Positions 44,292-54,092 of a stretch of 64,000 nt of DNA are shown piece after piece. A program made the translations under genes and the position numbers. This stretch comes from Anatilimnocola floriformis (lineage in GTDB: Bacteria > Planctomycetota > Planctomycetia > Pirellulales > Pirellulaceae): contig NZ_JAMLFW010000001.1 of assembly GCF_024256385.1 (NCBI RefSeq), forward strand, positions 3,658,001 through 3,722,000, given 5' to 3'. The number at the start of each line of letters is the position of its first letter. Position 1 is the stretch's first letter. The notes beneath the pieces were generated by a model, which saw nothing but the letters and a program-made list of their open reading frames with translations, had not been told where the DNA came from and did not search any database.

Positions 44292-46694
44292 CTACAACCC
44301 CGCTTTCTCCGCATCTTCAAGCGTCTTATCCGTACTCTCCGGATCGACCTGCCGGCAAGCCTCGGTAAGGATCGTCGCGATGTCGGTCAGCTCCGCCTGC
44401 CAATCAGCGAGCGGCACCTCGGGCGGATGCAGCGAAGATAGCTCCTTCAGCAGCAGAATCATCCGCAGAAAATGGCGGAAGAAAATTCCTTCCTGCTTCT
44501 GCAGGCCGTGCGCGGTGATGTACTTGTTGAATTGCCCTTGGAAGGCTAACAGCTCGCCGACGGCCCAGACCGGTGTGGTGTAGAGCGTGTGAACGTCGGG
44601 GAACTGCGCATCGAAGAGCATCCGCAACTTCTCGGCCAGCGTGAAGATTTTGAGCCGCTGTTCGTAAGGCAGCCGCCGCTGCTCTTCTTTTTCTTCGTCA
44701 CTCATCGGCGCGCCCAGTTGCACCGCCGTGGCGAGACCCAGCGTGAGTAATTCCTGATCGAGTCGCAGTGTGGCGAGCGGGCCGGCCGGCATATCTTCGT
44801 ACCAGGGAACGCGCGCGAGTCGAGCCGCCGTGGTCGGGATTTCTAGAACGCTTTCGAACGCTTGGATCCGCTCATTCCGATCGGCAATGCCCAATTGGTT
44901 GACGAGATAAACCGCGTAGAGGGGATTGATGCTGCGAATGCCGAGGAGCCGTTTCATCTCCGGCGTGGGCACGGCGCGATGAGGCTGATACGCCGCAACC
45001 GCCGGTTCAACGGGCTTGGCGGGTTCTTTGCGAGCAGCTTCCGCGGTCGGCCCGCTCGCTTTGTCTTTGGCCAGTTGCGAAAGCGCAGCCGACATCAGTC
45101 GTTCGGTTTCGGTCGGCTTCTTCGGCTGGGCCTTTTCCTTTTCGGCGACCACTTCGGCCGGGGTTGGTTTCGGCGGCGGCGGTGGCTCGAGCGTCACATA
45201 GCCGGCGGCCCACATCGTCATCAGCATCCGATCGAGTTGCTTCTGCCCTTGCACTTGCTTCGCCGAGTCGAGCAATCGCTTGCCGACGAGTTTGCGGAGC
45301 GGATCGACTTCCGGCGATGCATCGAGCAGATACGCCAGCAATCGCCACGGAAGATTGCCGCGGCTGGTGAGTTTGCCAGGCGGCGCAATTTGCAACTGCG
45401 TGAACTGCGACTCCTGCCAGTACTGTTGTGTCTGGCTGCGCGTCGGCTGTTTTCGCTTCAGCTCTTTTTTCGCTCGCAGCAGATTGGGATCTTTCGTGTC
45501 TTCGGGAATCTGATCGTATTTCGCCCGCCAGCGGAGAATTTTGACGTCGTCTTCGTGTGCCATCGCGAAGACATAACCCTGATTATCAAATTGCGGCCGA
45601 CCGGCTCGACCGAAGATCTGATGCGCGCTGCTGGGTTCGATCAGCTTCATTTCGCCCGGCGGTCCTTTGAGCAATGTGGGCAACACCACGCTCCGCGCCG
45701 GCAAGTTGATGCCCGCCGAGAGCGTCTCCGTGCAGACGCACACGCTGAGGAGCTTCTTTTGAAATAGCATTTCGACGATGCGACGATATTTGGGCAGCAC
45801 GCCCGCATGATGCACACCCACGCCGCGAAACAGCAGTTGCTTTAGCTTCGGCCCGACCCCTTCGCGAAAGTCGAAGCGGTCGAGTTCCGCGGCCAACCTC
45901 TTCTGTTGGCCATCGGCGAGGAGCGTCTTCCCCTTCAGCTGCTCGGCGATGTTCCAGCAGGTATCGCGATTGAAAGCAAAGATCAACGCCGGCGTGTACC
46001 GCAGCGTCTCATCCCCTTCGGCCATCTTTTCGATTTGCTCATTGAGCAGTTCATCGCCGACCCAGCGATACGACAGCGGCACCTTGCGCTCGGTTCCTTG
46101 CACCAGTTCGATGTTTCGCTGATGGCTGTGCCGCAACCATTGCGTGAACTCGAACGCATTGCCAACCGTCGCCGACAGCAACAGCAATCGCACATGGGGC
46201 GGCAACAAGCCGAGCGAGAGTTCCCAGACCATGCCTCGCTCGGGATCGGCGAAATTGTGGAACTCGTCCATCACCACGGCCGAGACGCAGCTGAAATCAA
46301 AGGCTTCGGTATGCAGCAGGCGGTTGAGGAGAATTTCGGCGACGACGACGAGGATTGTGGCTTCGGGATTCACTCGCCGGTTGCCGGTCACCAGGCCGAC
46401 GTCATCGCGCGAAAAGCCCCACCGCTCAGCGGCATCCTGCATCTCGGCAAACTTCTGCTCGGTCAGCGCGATCAGCGGCGTGGTGTAGTAGGCGACCGTG
46501 TTCGTATGCAGGGCCTCAAACAGCGCGGCCTCAGCGATCAGCGTTTTGCCGGTGCCCGTCGGCGCGCAGACCAGCACGCCTTGCTCGGCCGTGAAGTACT
46601 GCAGCAGCGCCTCTTCCTGCACCGGATAGGGCGGATAAGGCAGCTGTTCGAGATAGCGAGTGGCAAGCTCATCGCGCGTTGGTAGGTTCGACAT
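44292..46694 (-). CDS. Ski2-like DEAD/DEAH-box helicase
   Basis: An 800-residue superfamily-2 helicase. Walker A APTGTGKT has K50, motif II is DEFH, motif III is SAT in LLSATVGNA, and motif VI reads QIFGRAGRPQ. The C-terminal half includes a helical and coiled region with an unusual Lys/Glu/Ala/Pro linker (about 540-600) before a final conserved domain. The pattern matches planctomycete and archaeal Ski2/Hel308-like RNA or DNA helicases. ATG at 46694 is preceded by an unimpressive ribosome binding site; the frame is open to 46856 without family similarity. The cellular substrate is unknown. Confidence 0.8.
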   Translation of the reverse strand: MSNLPTRDELATRYLEQLPYPPYPVQEEALLQYFTAEQGVLVCAPTGTGKTLIAEAALFEALHTNTVAYYTTPLIALTEQKFAEMQDAAERWGFSRDDVGLVTGNRRVNPEATILVVVAEILLNRLLHTEAFDFSCVSAVVMDEFHNFADPERGMVWELSLGLLPPHVRLLLLSATVGNAFEFTQWLRHSHQRNIELVQGTERKVPLSYRWVGDELLNEQIEKMAEGDETLRYTPALIFAFNRDTCWNIAEQLKGKTLLADGQQKRLAAELDRFDFREGVGPKLKQLLFRGVGVHHAGVLPKYRRIVEMLFQKKLLSVCVCTETLSAGINLPARSVVLPTLLKGPPGEMKLIEPSSAHQIFGRAGRPQFDNQGYVFAMAHEDDVKILRWRAKYDQIPEDTKDPNLLRAKKELKRKQPTRSQTQQYWQESQFTQLQIAPPGKLTSRGNLPWRLLAYLLDASPEVDPLRKLVGKRLLDSAKQVQGQKQLDRMLMTMWAAGYVTLEPPPPPKPTPAEVVAEKEKAQPKKPTETERLMSAALSQLAKDKASGPTAEAARKEPAKPVEPAVAAYQPHRAVPTPEMKRLLGIRSINPLYAVYLVNQLGIADRNERIQAFESVLEIPTTAARLARVPWYEDMPAGPLATLRLDQELLTLGLATAVQLGAPMSDEEKEEQRRLPYEQRLKIFTLAEKLRMLFDAQFPDVHTLYTTPVWAVGELLAFQGQFNKYITAHGLQKQEGIFFRHFLRMILLLKELSSLHPPEVPLADWQAELTDIATILTEACRQVDPESTDKTLEDAEKAGL

Positions 46695-46858
46695 GCGTGC
46701 TTTATAGCGGATTTGCTGGAGAGACGTCTTTCTCAATGAGGCGTCAAAGGCGTCTTTTCGCCGATGGTTGCCTGTTACAAACGAGTTACCCCCCAGATTG
46801 ACAGGCGACACTAGAATCCGTCGATGAGTCGAGAAGACGCCATTTACGGAGAACAATC

Positions 46859-48268
46859 ATGTCGCGGTTCCTTGCTTCGCTCGTCGTGCTCGGATTGCTG
46901 GGCCTGCAATCCGCTCAAGCCGGCTTTCGTGTCGACACGCCCGAACTGATGCAGCAGGTCGTTTCGAGCGATCCTGCGGTGCGAACCAAGGTGATCGAGG
47001 AGTTGCGGGCCGCCGGTCCCGATGCCATGCGTCCGCTGTTCGAGTTGCGCGACCATTTACAAATGCTCCGCGATGCGGCTCGCCAGGCCGGCAAGGACGA
47101 TTCTTTGGCCGTCGAGCAACTGGCTCGGGCCGAAGGGGTGATCGATGAAGTCGCCGCCCAGCGTTATGCCTGCCACAGCCGGTTGTATTGGTTCACCGAC
47201 CTCGAAGCCGCGAAGGCCGTGGCCGTCAAAGAGAAGAAGCCGATCCTCAGCCTGCGAATGCTCGGCAAATTGAACGAAGACTTCAGCTGTGCCAACAGCC
47301 GCTTCTTCCGCACGACACTCTACGCCAACGAGGACATTTCGAAACTCCTCCGCGAGCGGTTTGTGCTTCACTGGAAGTCGGTTCGCCCCGTGCCGAAAGT
47401 GACGATCGATTTCGGCGACGGCCGCAAACTCGAACGAACGCTGACCGGCAACAGCATTCACTATGTCCTCACGCCCGAAGGTGACATCGTCGATGCCTTG
47501 CCGGGCTTGTATGGTCCGGCCGCATTTTTGCAGCACTTGCAAGACGTGCTTCCCGTCTGCGCCACCGTGCAACAACTCGAGGGCCAGGCGCGAGTGAACA
47601 ACTTGACTGCCTATCATCAGAGCGCAATCTCGAAACTCGATCAGCGCTGGGCCGATGACTACCAGTCGGCCGCGCAAGCGCTGGGGCTGCCAGTTTCACG
47701 AGCCGTCGGGCCAGATGAGCTCAAGAACACTCTGACTGCTGCACAACCGGCCCAACAAGTCCAACTGCCGCCCGCAGCGGAGCCGCCGGCCGGCAAGGCA
47801 GTCCGAGTTGCGGTTCCAAAAATGCGCATCGAACGCCGATTGGTGAATGCCGCCGTACCGAGCGATCCGGTGGCTGTGACGGATGAGCGGTTGTGGGAAG
47901 CGATTGCTCAATTGCACGCCAAGGAAGCTCAGCTGGATGCCGCGAGCCTGTCGTTGATCCGCAGCCAGAACCCCACCGCCATTCGCGCCGGCGGTGTGAC
48001 TCGCGGCAAACGCGATGTCGAAGATCCGCTCCTCCGGATGGTTCGTTCGCTGCAGGGCTCGATCGCCATCGATACCGTGCGCAACGAATACCAACTCCAC
48101 CGCCAGATTCACCAATGGCTGGCCGCAGCCGACCATGCTGAAGTGGAGCAGTTCAACGAGCAGGTTTACGCCCAGCTGTTTCTCACGCCGAGCTCCGATC
48201 CTTGGCTCGGGCTCGCGCCGGCCGATGCTTATTCCGCGTTGCCAAACGGCGGCGTGGCGACAAAGTAA
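46859..48268 (+). CDS. Exported thioredoxin-fold protein without CXXC
   Basis: A 469-residue protein starting at ATG 46859 with GGAG seven bases upstream and a signal peptide (VLGLLGLQSAQA). Residues about 120-240 follow a thioredoxin-like layout: EAAKAVAVKEKKPILSLRML, then CANSRFFRTTLYANEDISKL and VLHWKSVRP, IHYVLTPEGDIVDALPGLYG. The CXXC active site is absent. The rest is Ala/Gln-rich with a Pro linker (about 300-320) and a helical C-terminus. This is the DUF255/Trx-like pattern seen in planctomycete exported proteins. It lies just upstream of the two-component genes, perhaps in their transcription unit. Confidence 0.55.
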   Translation: MSRFLASLVVLGLLGLQSAQAGFRVDTPELMQQVVSSDPAVRTKVIEELRAAGPDAMRPLFELRDHLQMLRDAARQAGKDDSLAVEQLARAEGVIDEVAAQRYACHSRLYWFTDLEAAKAVAVKEKKPILSLRMLGKLNEDFSCANSRFFRTTLYANEDISKLLRERFVLHWKSVRPVPKVTIDFGDGRKLERTLTGNSIHYVLTPEGDIVDALPGLYGPAAFLQHLQDVLPVCATVQQLEGQARVNNLTAYHQSAISKLDQRWADDYQSAAQALGLPVSRAVGPDELKNTLTAAQPAQQVQLPPAAEPPAGKAVRVAVPKMRIERRLVNAAVPSDPVAVTDERLWEAIAQLHAKEAQLDAASLSLIRSQNPTAIRAGGVTRGKRDVEDPLLRMVRSLQGSIAIDTVRNEYQLHRQIHQWLAAADHAEVEQFNEQVYAQLFLTPSSDPWLGLAPADAYSALPNGGVATK

Positions 48269-48324
48269 GTTATGATAAATCTGCCTCCTCACCACTGAAT
48301 TCTGACCTCCGACTTTGGTCGACC

Positions 48325-49080
48325 ATGTCCACACGCACCATCTTGACCGTCGAAGACGATGCCGCCATTCGCCGCGGCATTGTCGATGCATTGCGGTTCG
48401 TCGGCTTTCAAGTGTTGCAGGCCGGGCATGGCGACGTCGGTCGCGAGATGGCCGTGCAGCAGTCGTACGATCTGCTGCTGCTCGATCTCGTTTTGCCGGG
48501 CTGTTCGGGGCTCGATATTCTGCGCGCAGTCCGATCCACTCGGCCCACGCAGCCCGTGATCATTCTCACCGCTCGCGGCGAAGAGCAAGATCGCGTCGAA
48601 GGGCTTCGCGCGGGGGCTGACGACTACGTCGTGAAGCCTTTCAGCGTAAAAGAACTGCTGGCCCGCGTCGAAGCCGTGCTCCGTCGTTCGCCGGCGCGGC
48701 CCAGCGATATCGAACAAATCGCCATTCCCAGCGGCGCAGCTGATTTGTCGCGCCGCGAAGTTCGTTACGACGATGGCGAACGTTGTGAACTCTCGGAACG
48801 CGAAGTGGAACTGCTCCGCTATCTGGCCAGCAATCCGCAGCGAGCGATTTCGCGCGAAGAGCTGCTCGCCAACGTCTGGCGAATCAATCCCGATGGCTTG
48901 CCGACGCGGACCATCGATATGCACATCGTTCGTCTGCGCGAAAAACTGCGCGACGATCCGACGCAGCCGAAAGTGTTGCTGACTGTTCGCGGCAAGGGAT
49001 ATATGTTCGCTTTGGAAGCGAGCGAACCGGCGAAAGTATTGGCGGAGCCAGCGGCCAAAGTTACGTCTGCACGCAAGTAA
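48325..49080 (+). CDS. OmpR/PhoB-type response regulator
   Basis: A 251-residue regulator starting at ATG 48325. The receiver domain (about 4-120) has acidic residues 11-12, phosphoacceptor D54 (LLLDLVLPG) and Lys in DDYVVKPFS. The winged-helix domain (about 145-235) begins ELSEREVELLRYLASNPQRA, with the recognition-helix segment PTRTIDMHIVRLREKL and the wing VRGKGYMF. It is directly followed by a histidine-kinase gene (12 bases), so they form a classical pair. Gene targets are unknown. Confidence 0.9.
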   Translation: MSTRTILTVEDDAAIRRGIVDALRFVGFQVLQAGHGDVGREMAVQQSYDLLLLDLVLPGCSGLDILRAVRSTRPTQPVIILTARGEEQDRVEGLRAGADDYVVKPFSVKELLARVEAVLRRSPARPSDIEQIAIPSGAADLSRREVRYDDGERCELSEREVELLRYLASNPQRAISREELLANVWRINPDGLPTRTIDMHIVRLREKLRDDPTQPKVLLTVRGKGYMFALEASEPAKVLAEPAAKVTSARK

Positions 49081-49092
49081 GAAGCAAAGCCA

Positions 49093-51228
49093 ATGCGACA
49101 TCCCTGGCAATATTGGGCGACGTTCGGCGTGGGCCTGGCCCTCGTGCTGCCGGCCATGCTTTGGCTCACCATCAAAGCGATGGAGCTCGACCACGCCACC
49201 GCCATCGCGCGGCGACAAGCCGCGCTCGAGCAAGACATCGGCCTCGCGCTGTGGCGAATGGATGCGCTCCTCACCCCGCTCCTCGCCAAGGAAGCCGCTC
49301 GGCCTGATTTTGTCTATCGCACGCGCTACGCGACGCTTTGCGAAGATGAACCGGTCGGCAAAGGCAAGGCCGCGGCAGGCAAACCGCAAGCGGTGCAAAC
49401 CCTCTCGCCGCTCGTCGCCGAACCGCCGGAATACGTGCTACTCCATTTCGAAATCCTGCCCGATGGCACGGTCGTTTCGCCGCAATCGCCTTCGGCCAAA
49501 GATGCCGCCTGGGCGCTCGATAATGGAGCGGTCGAACAGACGCTCACACAGGCCGGAGCGCGACTGACCGAACTGCAACAAGTCCTCGCCGACATGTCGC
49601 TCGCCGAACAATTGCCGCAAGAAACGCTGCCGCAAATGGGCTTTGCCTTGGAGAGCGGCAACTCGCTGAACAATACGCTGGCTCAGAACAACTCGGGCAA
49701 TCCCTCGATCGTCAACAAAGCGTATCAGCGCGGCAATTACGCGCAGAACTTCAACGGCAACGCCTACGACAATGCACCGCCGTCGAGTTACCCGCCGAAT
49801 GGTTACCCCGGCCAGCAAGGCGTCCCGCCGCCGGTCCCGCAGCAAGCGTCGCCACAAGCGCCGCCGCAACAACAGGGTCAAGGTGGCGGTCGCATGGGCC
49901 CTCCCCCGCAACCCTTGCCACAGCAACCAACTGCCTATCCGCAACAGCCAGTTTCGCCGCGACAGCAATCCGATTTCACCGATCCGCTCTTCTCGCAACA
50001 AAAAGAAGACGGCCAGCAATTGGCCCTCGCGCCGAACGCCAATGAACGCAACATTCGGCAGCAAACTCGCGGCGGCAACGACATCGAAAATCGTGACGCG
50101 GCCCTGCAAGCCTTCACACGCACGGCCTTCAACGAACAACGCCTCAATCAAAAATTGGTGCTCGACACGACGCCCGCCGTCGAAGGTGTCAGTCAGCCAT
50201 TGTGGCTCGGCGGCCGTTTGCTTCTCGCACGCCGTGTGCAAGCCGGCAATCAGGTTCGCGTGCAAGGTTGCTGGCTCGACTGGGATCGGCTGCAGCAACG
50301 CTTGAAAGATGAAGTCGCCGATCTGTTGCCCAATGTCGAACTCAATCCGGTGACAAGCACCGACCCGGTAAAAGTCAGCCGCTTGCTCGCGAGCTTGCCC
50401 GTGCAACTTTCGGTGCCGATGCCTGCCGTGCTGGTCGCGCAGTTTTCGCCGATTCGCGTTTCGCTCATCGCGGCCTGGTGCTGTTTGTTGCTGGTGGCGA
50501 TCGCCGCGGCCATCACGCTGCAAAGTGTCGTCGCCCTCAGTGAACGCCGCGCCGCGTTTGTTTCGGCCGTCACACACGAGCTGCGCACGCCGCTCACCAC
50601 GTTCCGCATGTATGCCGAGATGCTCGCCGGCGGCATGGTGCCCGAAGCCGAGCAGCGGCAGAACTATCTAGAGACGCTCCGCGTCGAAGCCGATCGGCTG
50701 GCCCATCTTGTCGACAACGTGCTGCAATACGCGCGACTCGAACGAACCAATCCGAACCGCCGTCGCCAGCAGGTTGACGTGCAACAACTCTTCGACCGGA
50801 TGCAGGTCCGCCTTGCCGATCGCGCTCGCCAGGCCGAAATGGAACTCACGGTGCAAATCGAAACATGTGCCGATCAGCCGCTCGTCACTGATCCACAGGC
50901 CGTTGAGCAGATCCTGTTCAACCTGGTCGACAACGCCTGCAAGTACGCGGCCCACTCGGCCAAGAAGCAGCTCGATCTAATCGTCACTTGCACGGGCGAA
51001 AAACTGACGATCGGCGTTCGCGACTACGGCCCCGGCATTTCCGCCGCCGGCCAAAAAAAGCTCTTTCGACCCTTCTCCAAATCGGTTCACGATGCTGCGA
51101 ACTCGGCGCCTGGTGTCGGCCTTGGCCTGGCTTTGTGTGAGCGTCTCGCCCGCGAACTTGGTGGCCGTTTGCAATTTGCTTCGGCCGATCCTGGCTGTAA
51201 ATTCTCGCTAAGTTTGCCGCTGCAGTAA
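49093..51228 (+). CDS. Membrane sensor histidine kinase with a Gln/Pro-rich extracytoplasmic region
   Basis: A 711-residue kinase. One N-terminal membrane segment (about 7-30) is followed by a long sensory region that includes a low-complexity Pro/Gln block (about 225-300; PQQASPQAPPQQQGQGGGRM). A second membrane segment lies at about 455-480 (VSLIAAWCCLLLVAIAAAI). HisKA has H495 in AVTHELRTPL; the HATPase has NLVDNACKYA, DYGPGIS and GVGLGLALCERLA. It overlaps no other gene and follows its regulator by 12 bases. The low-complexity insert is unusual for a kinase sensor and echoes the Q-rich protein encoded next. Confidence 0.85.
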   Translation: MRHPWQYWATFGVGLALVLPAMLWLTIKAMELDHATAIARRQAALEQDIGLALWRMDALLTPLLAKEAARPDFVYRTRYATLCEDEPVGKGKAAAGKPQAVQTLSPLVAEPPEYVLLHFEILPDGTVVSPQSPSAKDAAWALDNGAVEQTLTQAGARLTELQQVLADMSLAEQLPQETLPQMGFALESGNSLNNTLAQNNSGNPSIVNKAYQRGNYAQNFNGNAYDNAPPSSYPPNGYPGQQGVPPPVPQQASPQAPPQQQGQGGGRMGPPPQPLPQQPTAYPQQPVSPRQQSDFTDPLFSQQKEDGQQLALAPNANERNIRQQTRGGNDIENRDAALQAFTRTAFNEQRLNQKLVLDTTPAVEGVSQPLWLGGRLLLARRVQAGNQVRVQGCWLDWDRLQQRLKDEVADLLPNVELNPVTSTDPVKVSRLLASLPVQLSVPMPAVLVAQFSPIRVSLIAAWCCLLLVAIAAAITLQSVVALSERRAAFVSAVTHELRTPLTTFRMYAEMLAGGMVPEAEQRQNYLETLRVEADRLAHLVDNVLQYARLERTNPNRRRQQVDVQQLFDRMQVRLADRARQAEMELTVQIETCADQPLVTDPQAVEQILFNLVDNACKYAAHSAKKQLDLIVTCTGEKLTIGVRDYGPGISAAGQKKLFRPFSKSVHDAANSAPGVGLGLALCERLARELGGRLQFASADPGCKFSLSLPLQ

Positions 51229-51238
51229 CAACCGTCGC

Positions 51239-51967
51239 TTAGAACCGGCCATCCAGACGGCGTGGTTGTTCTTGAGCACTGTAGCGTGATTGCATCCGGG
51301 GCGAAGGAGCGTAGTGCGACGGCTGACGATTGATTTCCGGCGACGAGGGGAGCACGTCTTCGGCGATCATCTCGCGATCGTTGCGATAGGCAGACCGCGG
51401 CTGCTGAGCCTGCTGTTGATAGTACTGCGAGGGCTGCTGCTGATATTGCGACTGCGGTTGGTAACGATCCGTCTGCTGCGGCTGATACGACTGAGGTTGT
51501 TGCGGCGGTTGTTGATACTGCCGAACCGGCTCGCCAGCGTATTGGTTGTTGGTCGGCGTTTCGCGGCGGACGCGAAGTTCAGCCGGCAGCAGGCGATCGC
51601 CTTGGTTCCACAACCGTGCCGCGGCATCCATGGCTCGTTGGCTGTTATGGTCGAGCATGTTCTCGACAAAGCGCTGCTGAGCCACCGGCGGCGTGGGAGC
51701 ATAGTCGTTTTGCCAGGCGGCGGGAGGAGTCGGCCGCTGCTGCGGTTGATCCATCACGCGGTTCGAATCGGCGCTGAAGTAGACCTGATTCGGAATGACC
51801 TCAGCCTGCGCGGCGAGGCGATCGCTGGGCAGGTTACCGTTGCTGGCGTGGCCGAAGTTCAGCAGGTTGCTGCCGCCGAGGCCGGGCAGAATTGCCAGTG
51901 CTGCAATCACAGCACCCACTTCCAGCACAAAGCCCCCGACAAACTTGAATGGGTTCATGGTCGTCAT
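51239..51967 (-). CDS. Q-rich single-pass membrane protein
   Basis: A 242-residue protein starting at ATG 51967 with GGAGGG upstream. One hydrophobic segment near the N-terminus (FVGGFVLEVGAVIAALAILP) is followed by a region of ordinary composition and then a Gln/Pro/Tyr-rich low-complexity tail (QPQSYQPQQTDRYQPQSQYQ and similar). No family is recognised. It is convergent with the sensor kinase gene, whose extracytoplasmic region is also Gln-rich. A structural or adhesive envelope role is possible but unproven. Confidence 0.6.
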   Translation of the reverse strand: MTTMNPFKFVGGFVLEVGAVIAALAILPGLGGSNLLNFGHASNGNLPSDRLAAQAEVIPNQVYFSADSNRVMDQPQQRPTPPAAWQNDYAPTPPVAQQRFVENMLDHNSQRAMDAAARLWNQGDRLLPAELRVRRETPTNNQYAGEPVRQYQQPPQQPQSYQPQQTDRYQPQSQYQQQPSQYYQQQAQQPRSAYRNDREMIAEDVLPSSPEINRQPSHYAPSPRMQSRYSAQEQPRRLDGRF

Positions 51968-53000
51968 GTGCAGGCCCTCCCTGTTCGCTCCGAGGATGGT
52001 TCCACCTTCCAGCGTGAGACAAAGCAACCGCCGCGCCAAAGTTTAACTTCGGCTGCACGTTTCTGCCGCTGCTCGTTGCCGAGCAAGGCTTTACGTCGCG
52101 GGACTCGATTGCCTCTCCTCTGGAATTACTGCCGGGTGCGTGTCGTTCTTACAACGAATTTCCCAAAAAGGTAAAAGTTTCGTCGCAAGGCATTCACTGG
52201 CCCGGTACTCTCTTTATCGCAAGGTGGCTGACAACTCAGGTCCGCCGCGGTTCGATTTTGTAACCATTCACGCTGTCACGTGGAGCAAAGGGAGGGCGAG
52301 GATCCCGCCGAGCCGCCGAGGTGGAATTGCGAAGGCAGCCCCCCCTTTCATACCCCCGGATTATAACAGGTTATGCAAACACGATTTCGTCCGCAAGTCC
52401 TTACCAGCATAGACTTAGCGACGAAAAAAGCCTGCAATATCGCGCCCCAAATATCACACTTTATTGCCACCAATACGGGTGGCTGCAAGTGAGTCGACAA
52501 GACGCGGCAGAGCTGAGTTACCTCGCGTACGAACCGATCGTATCCGCAACACTGCATCGGCCAGCTGCTCAGCGCGCACCGGTAGCGCCGAGACGATGTC
52601 GTTTTCAAAAAACATCAACCTAAGTGAAAAAGATCACTCGCCCATTATTTGCAAATATGGTGACAACCTAGGTCATATCTTTGCACAACGTGCAAAAGAA
52701 AGCCCGACGCGTGAGCGGAAGGGGGAAGTGCGAGTGCTGCGTGCCCTCGGCAACGTGCGACAGCACCATAAAAGGTGAACTCAGCGAACAGTAGAAACCC
52801 GAAATCAAAGCCGCCCCTGCTTGGTGCTGCCGCACGTTCGTTTATCTGGTGTCCTCGCGCCCAAACCATCGCCTCACGGCTCGGGCTCCCTGGATGCAGG
52901 CCGATTCGGCCTTCGCTGCTTTCGCCAGCACGCGGCGGAGGATATTCTGTGGGCTCAGGCGAATACAACTGGAGTTGGCTGATCGGCCGAGGAGCTTGTG
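51968..53000. other. Gene-free stretch upstream of FloA
   Basis: About 1 kb with no supported gene on either strand. Reading frames here are short and lack ribosome binding sites. The promoter of the FloA gene is expected within it. No RNA gene recognised. Confidence 0.5.
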
Positions 53001-54011
53001 ATGAATTGGGCCTTGTTGGCAGCGGATGGAGTTTTGCCCCCGGACGGAGCGGACGGCGGCATGGGCCGGACGGCGTTTGTCCTGCTGGTGATGGCCGGGC
53101 TCGCCGGTTTGATTTTGATCCTCGTCGCCATTTCGTTTGCGGCGTTTGGCAAGGTCTGGTTTCAGGCCTACATGTCGAGTGCTGACGTCAGCATGCTCGC
53201 TTTGGTCGGCATGTGGTTTCGCCAGGTCAACATGCGGATCATCGTGCAAGCCAAGATCATGGCCGCCCAGGCCGGCCTCGATATCGGCCGGCGAAACGGC
53301 ATTAGCACGGCCCGCGTCGAAGCCCACTACCTGGCGGGCGGCAACGTGATGAACGTGATTCATGCGATCATCGCGGCCCACCGCGCCGGCATTGAGCTCG
53401 ATTTCGATCAAGCCGCGGCGATCGATCTCGCCGGTCGCGACGTGCTCGATGCAGTGCGCACCAGCGTCCATCCCAAGGTCATCGATTGCCCCGATCCGCG
53501 CCGTAGCAGCAACGATACGCTTAGCGCGGTCGCCAAGAACGGCATCGAGCTGCGGGTGAAAGCCCGCGTGACGGTTCGCACCAATCTGGCTCGCCTCATC
53601 GGCGGCGCTACCGAAGACACCGTCATCGCCCGCGTCGGCGAAGGGATCATCACGTCGATCGGATCGTCGGCTACGCACAACGAAGTGCTCGCCAATCCCA
53701 ACCGCATCAGCAAAGCCGTGCTCGAGCGCGGCCTCGACAATCAAACGGCGTTTGAAATCGTTTCGATCGACATTGCTCACGTCGTCGTGGGTCAAAACGT
53801 CGGCGCTCGCCTGCAAGCCGACGCTGCCGAAGCCGACACGCGCGTCGCTCGCGCCATGGCCGAACAACGCCGCAGCGAAGCCGTCGCGCACGAACAAGAA
53901 ATGAAAGCCAAGGTTGCCGAAAACCGCGCCGCCCTCGTCGAAGCCGAAGCAGCCGTGCCGAAAGCCATGGCCACGGCGTTCTTGCGCGGCAACTTGGATG
54001 TAGCGAGTTAG
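53001..54011 (+). CDS. floA: Flotillin-like protein FloA
   Basis: A 336-residue protein starting at ATG 53001 with AGGAG six bases upstream. One N-terminal membrane segment ([20 protein letters not shown]) is followed by the UPF0365/FloA body: [60 protein letters not shown] and [16 protein letters not shown], ending in an Ala/Glu-rich coiled coil. The family marks membrane microdomains in bacteria. It is well conserved and apparently intact. Nearby genes are not obvious partners. Confidence 0.9.
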   Translation: MNWALLAADGVLPPDGADGGMGRTAFVLLVMAGLAGLILILVAISFAAFGKVWFQAYMSSADVSMLALVGMWFRQVNMRIIVQAKIMAAQAGLDIGRRNGISTARVEAHYLAGGNVMNVIHAIIAAHRAGIELDFDQAAAIDLAGRDVLDAVRTSVHPKVIDCPDPRRSSNDTLSAVAKNGIELRVKARVTVRTNLARLIGGATEDTVIARVGEGIITSIGSSATHNEVLANPNRISKAVLERGLDNQTAFEIVSIDIAHVVVGQNVGARLQADAAEADTRVARAMAEQRRSEAVAHEQEMKAKVAENRAALVEAEAAVPKAMATAFLRGNLDVAS

Positions 54012-54092
54012 GAGAGAGGAAGAGACGAAGAGATTGTCTTCATCCCTAATCTCTAACCTCTTCATCCCTTCCTCCCTTCCCCCGAGGTTCTC

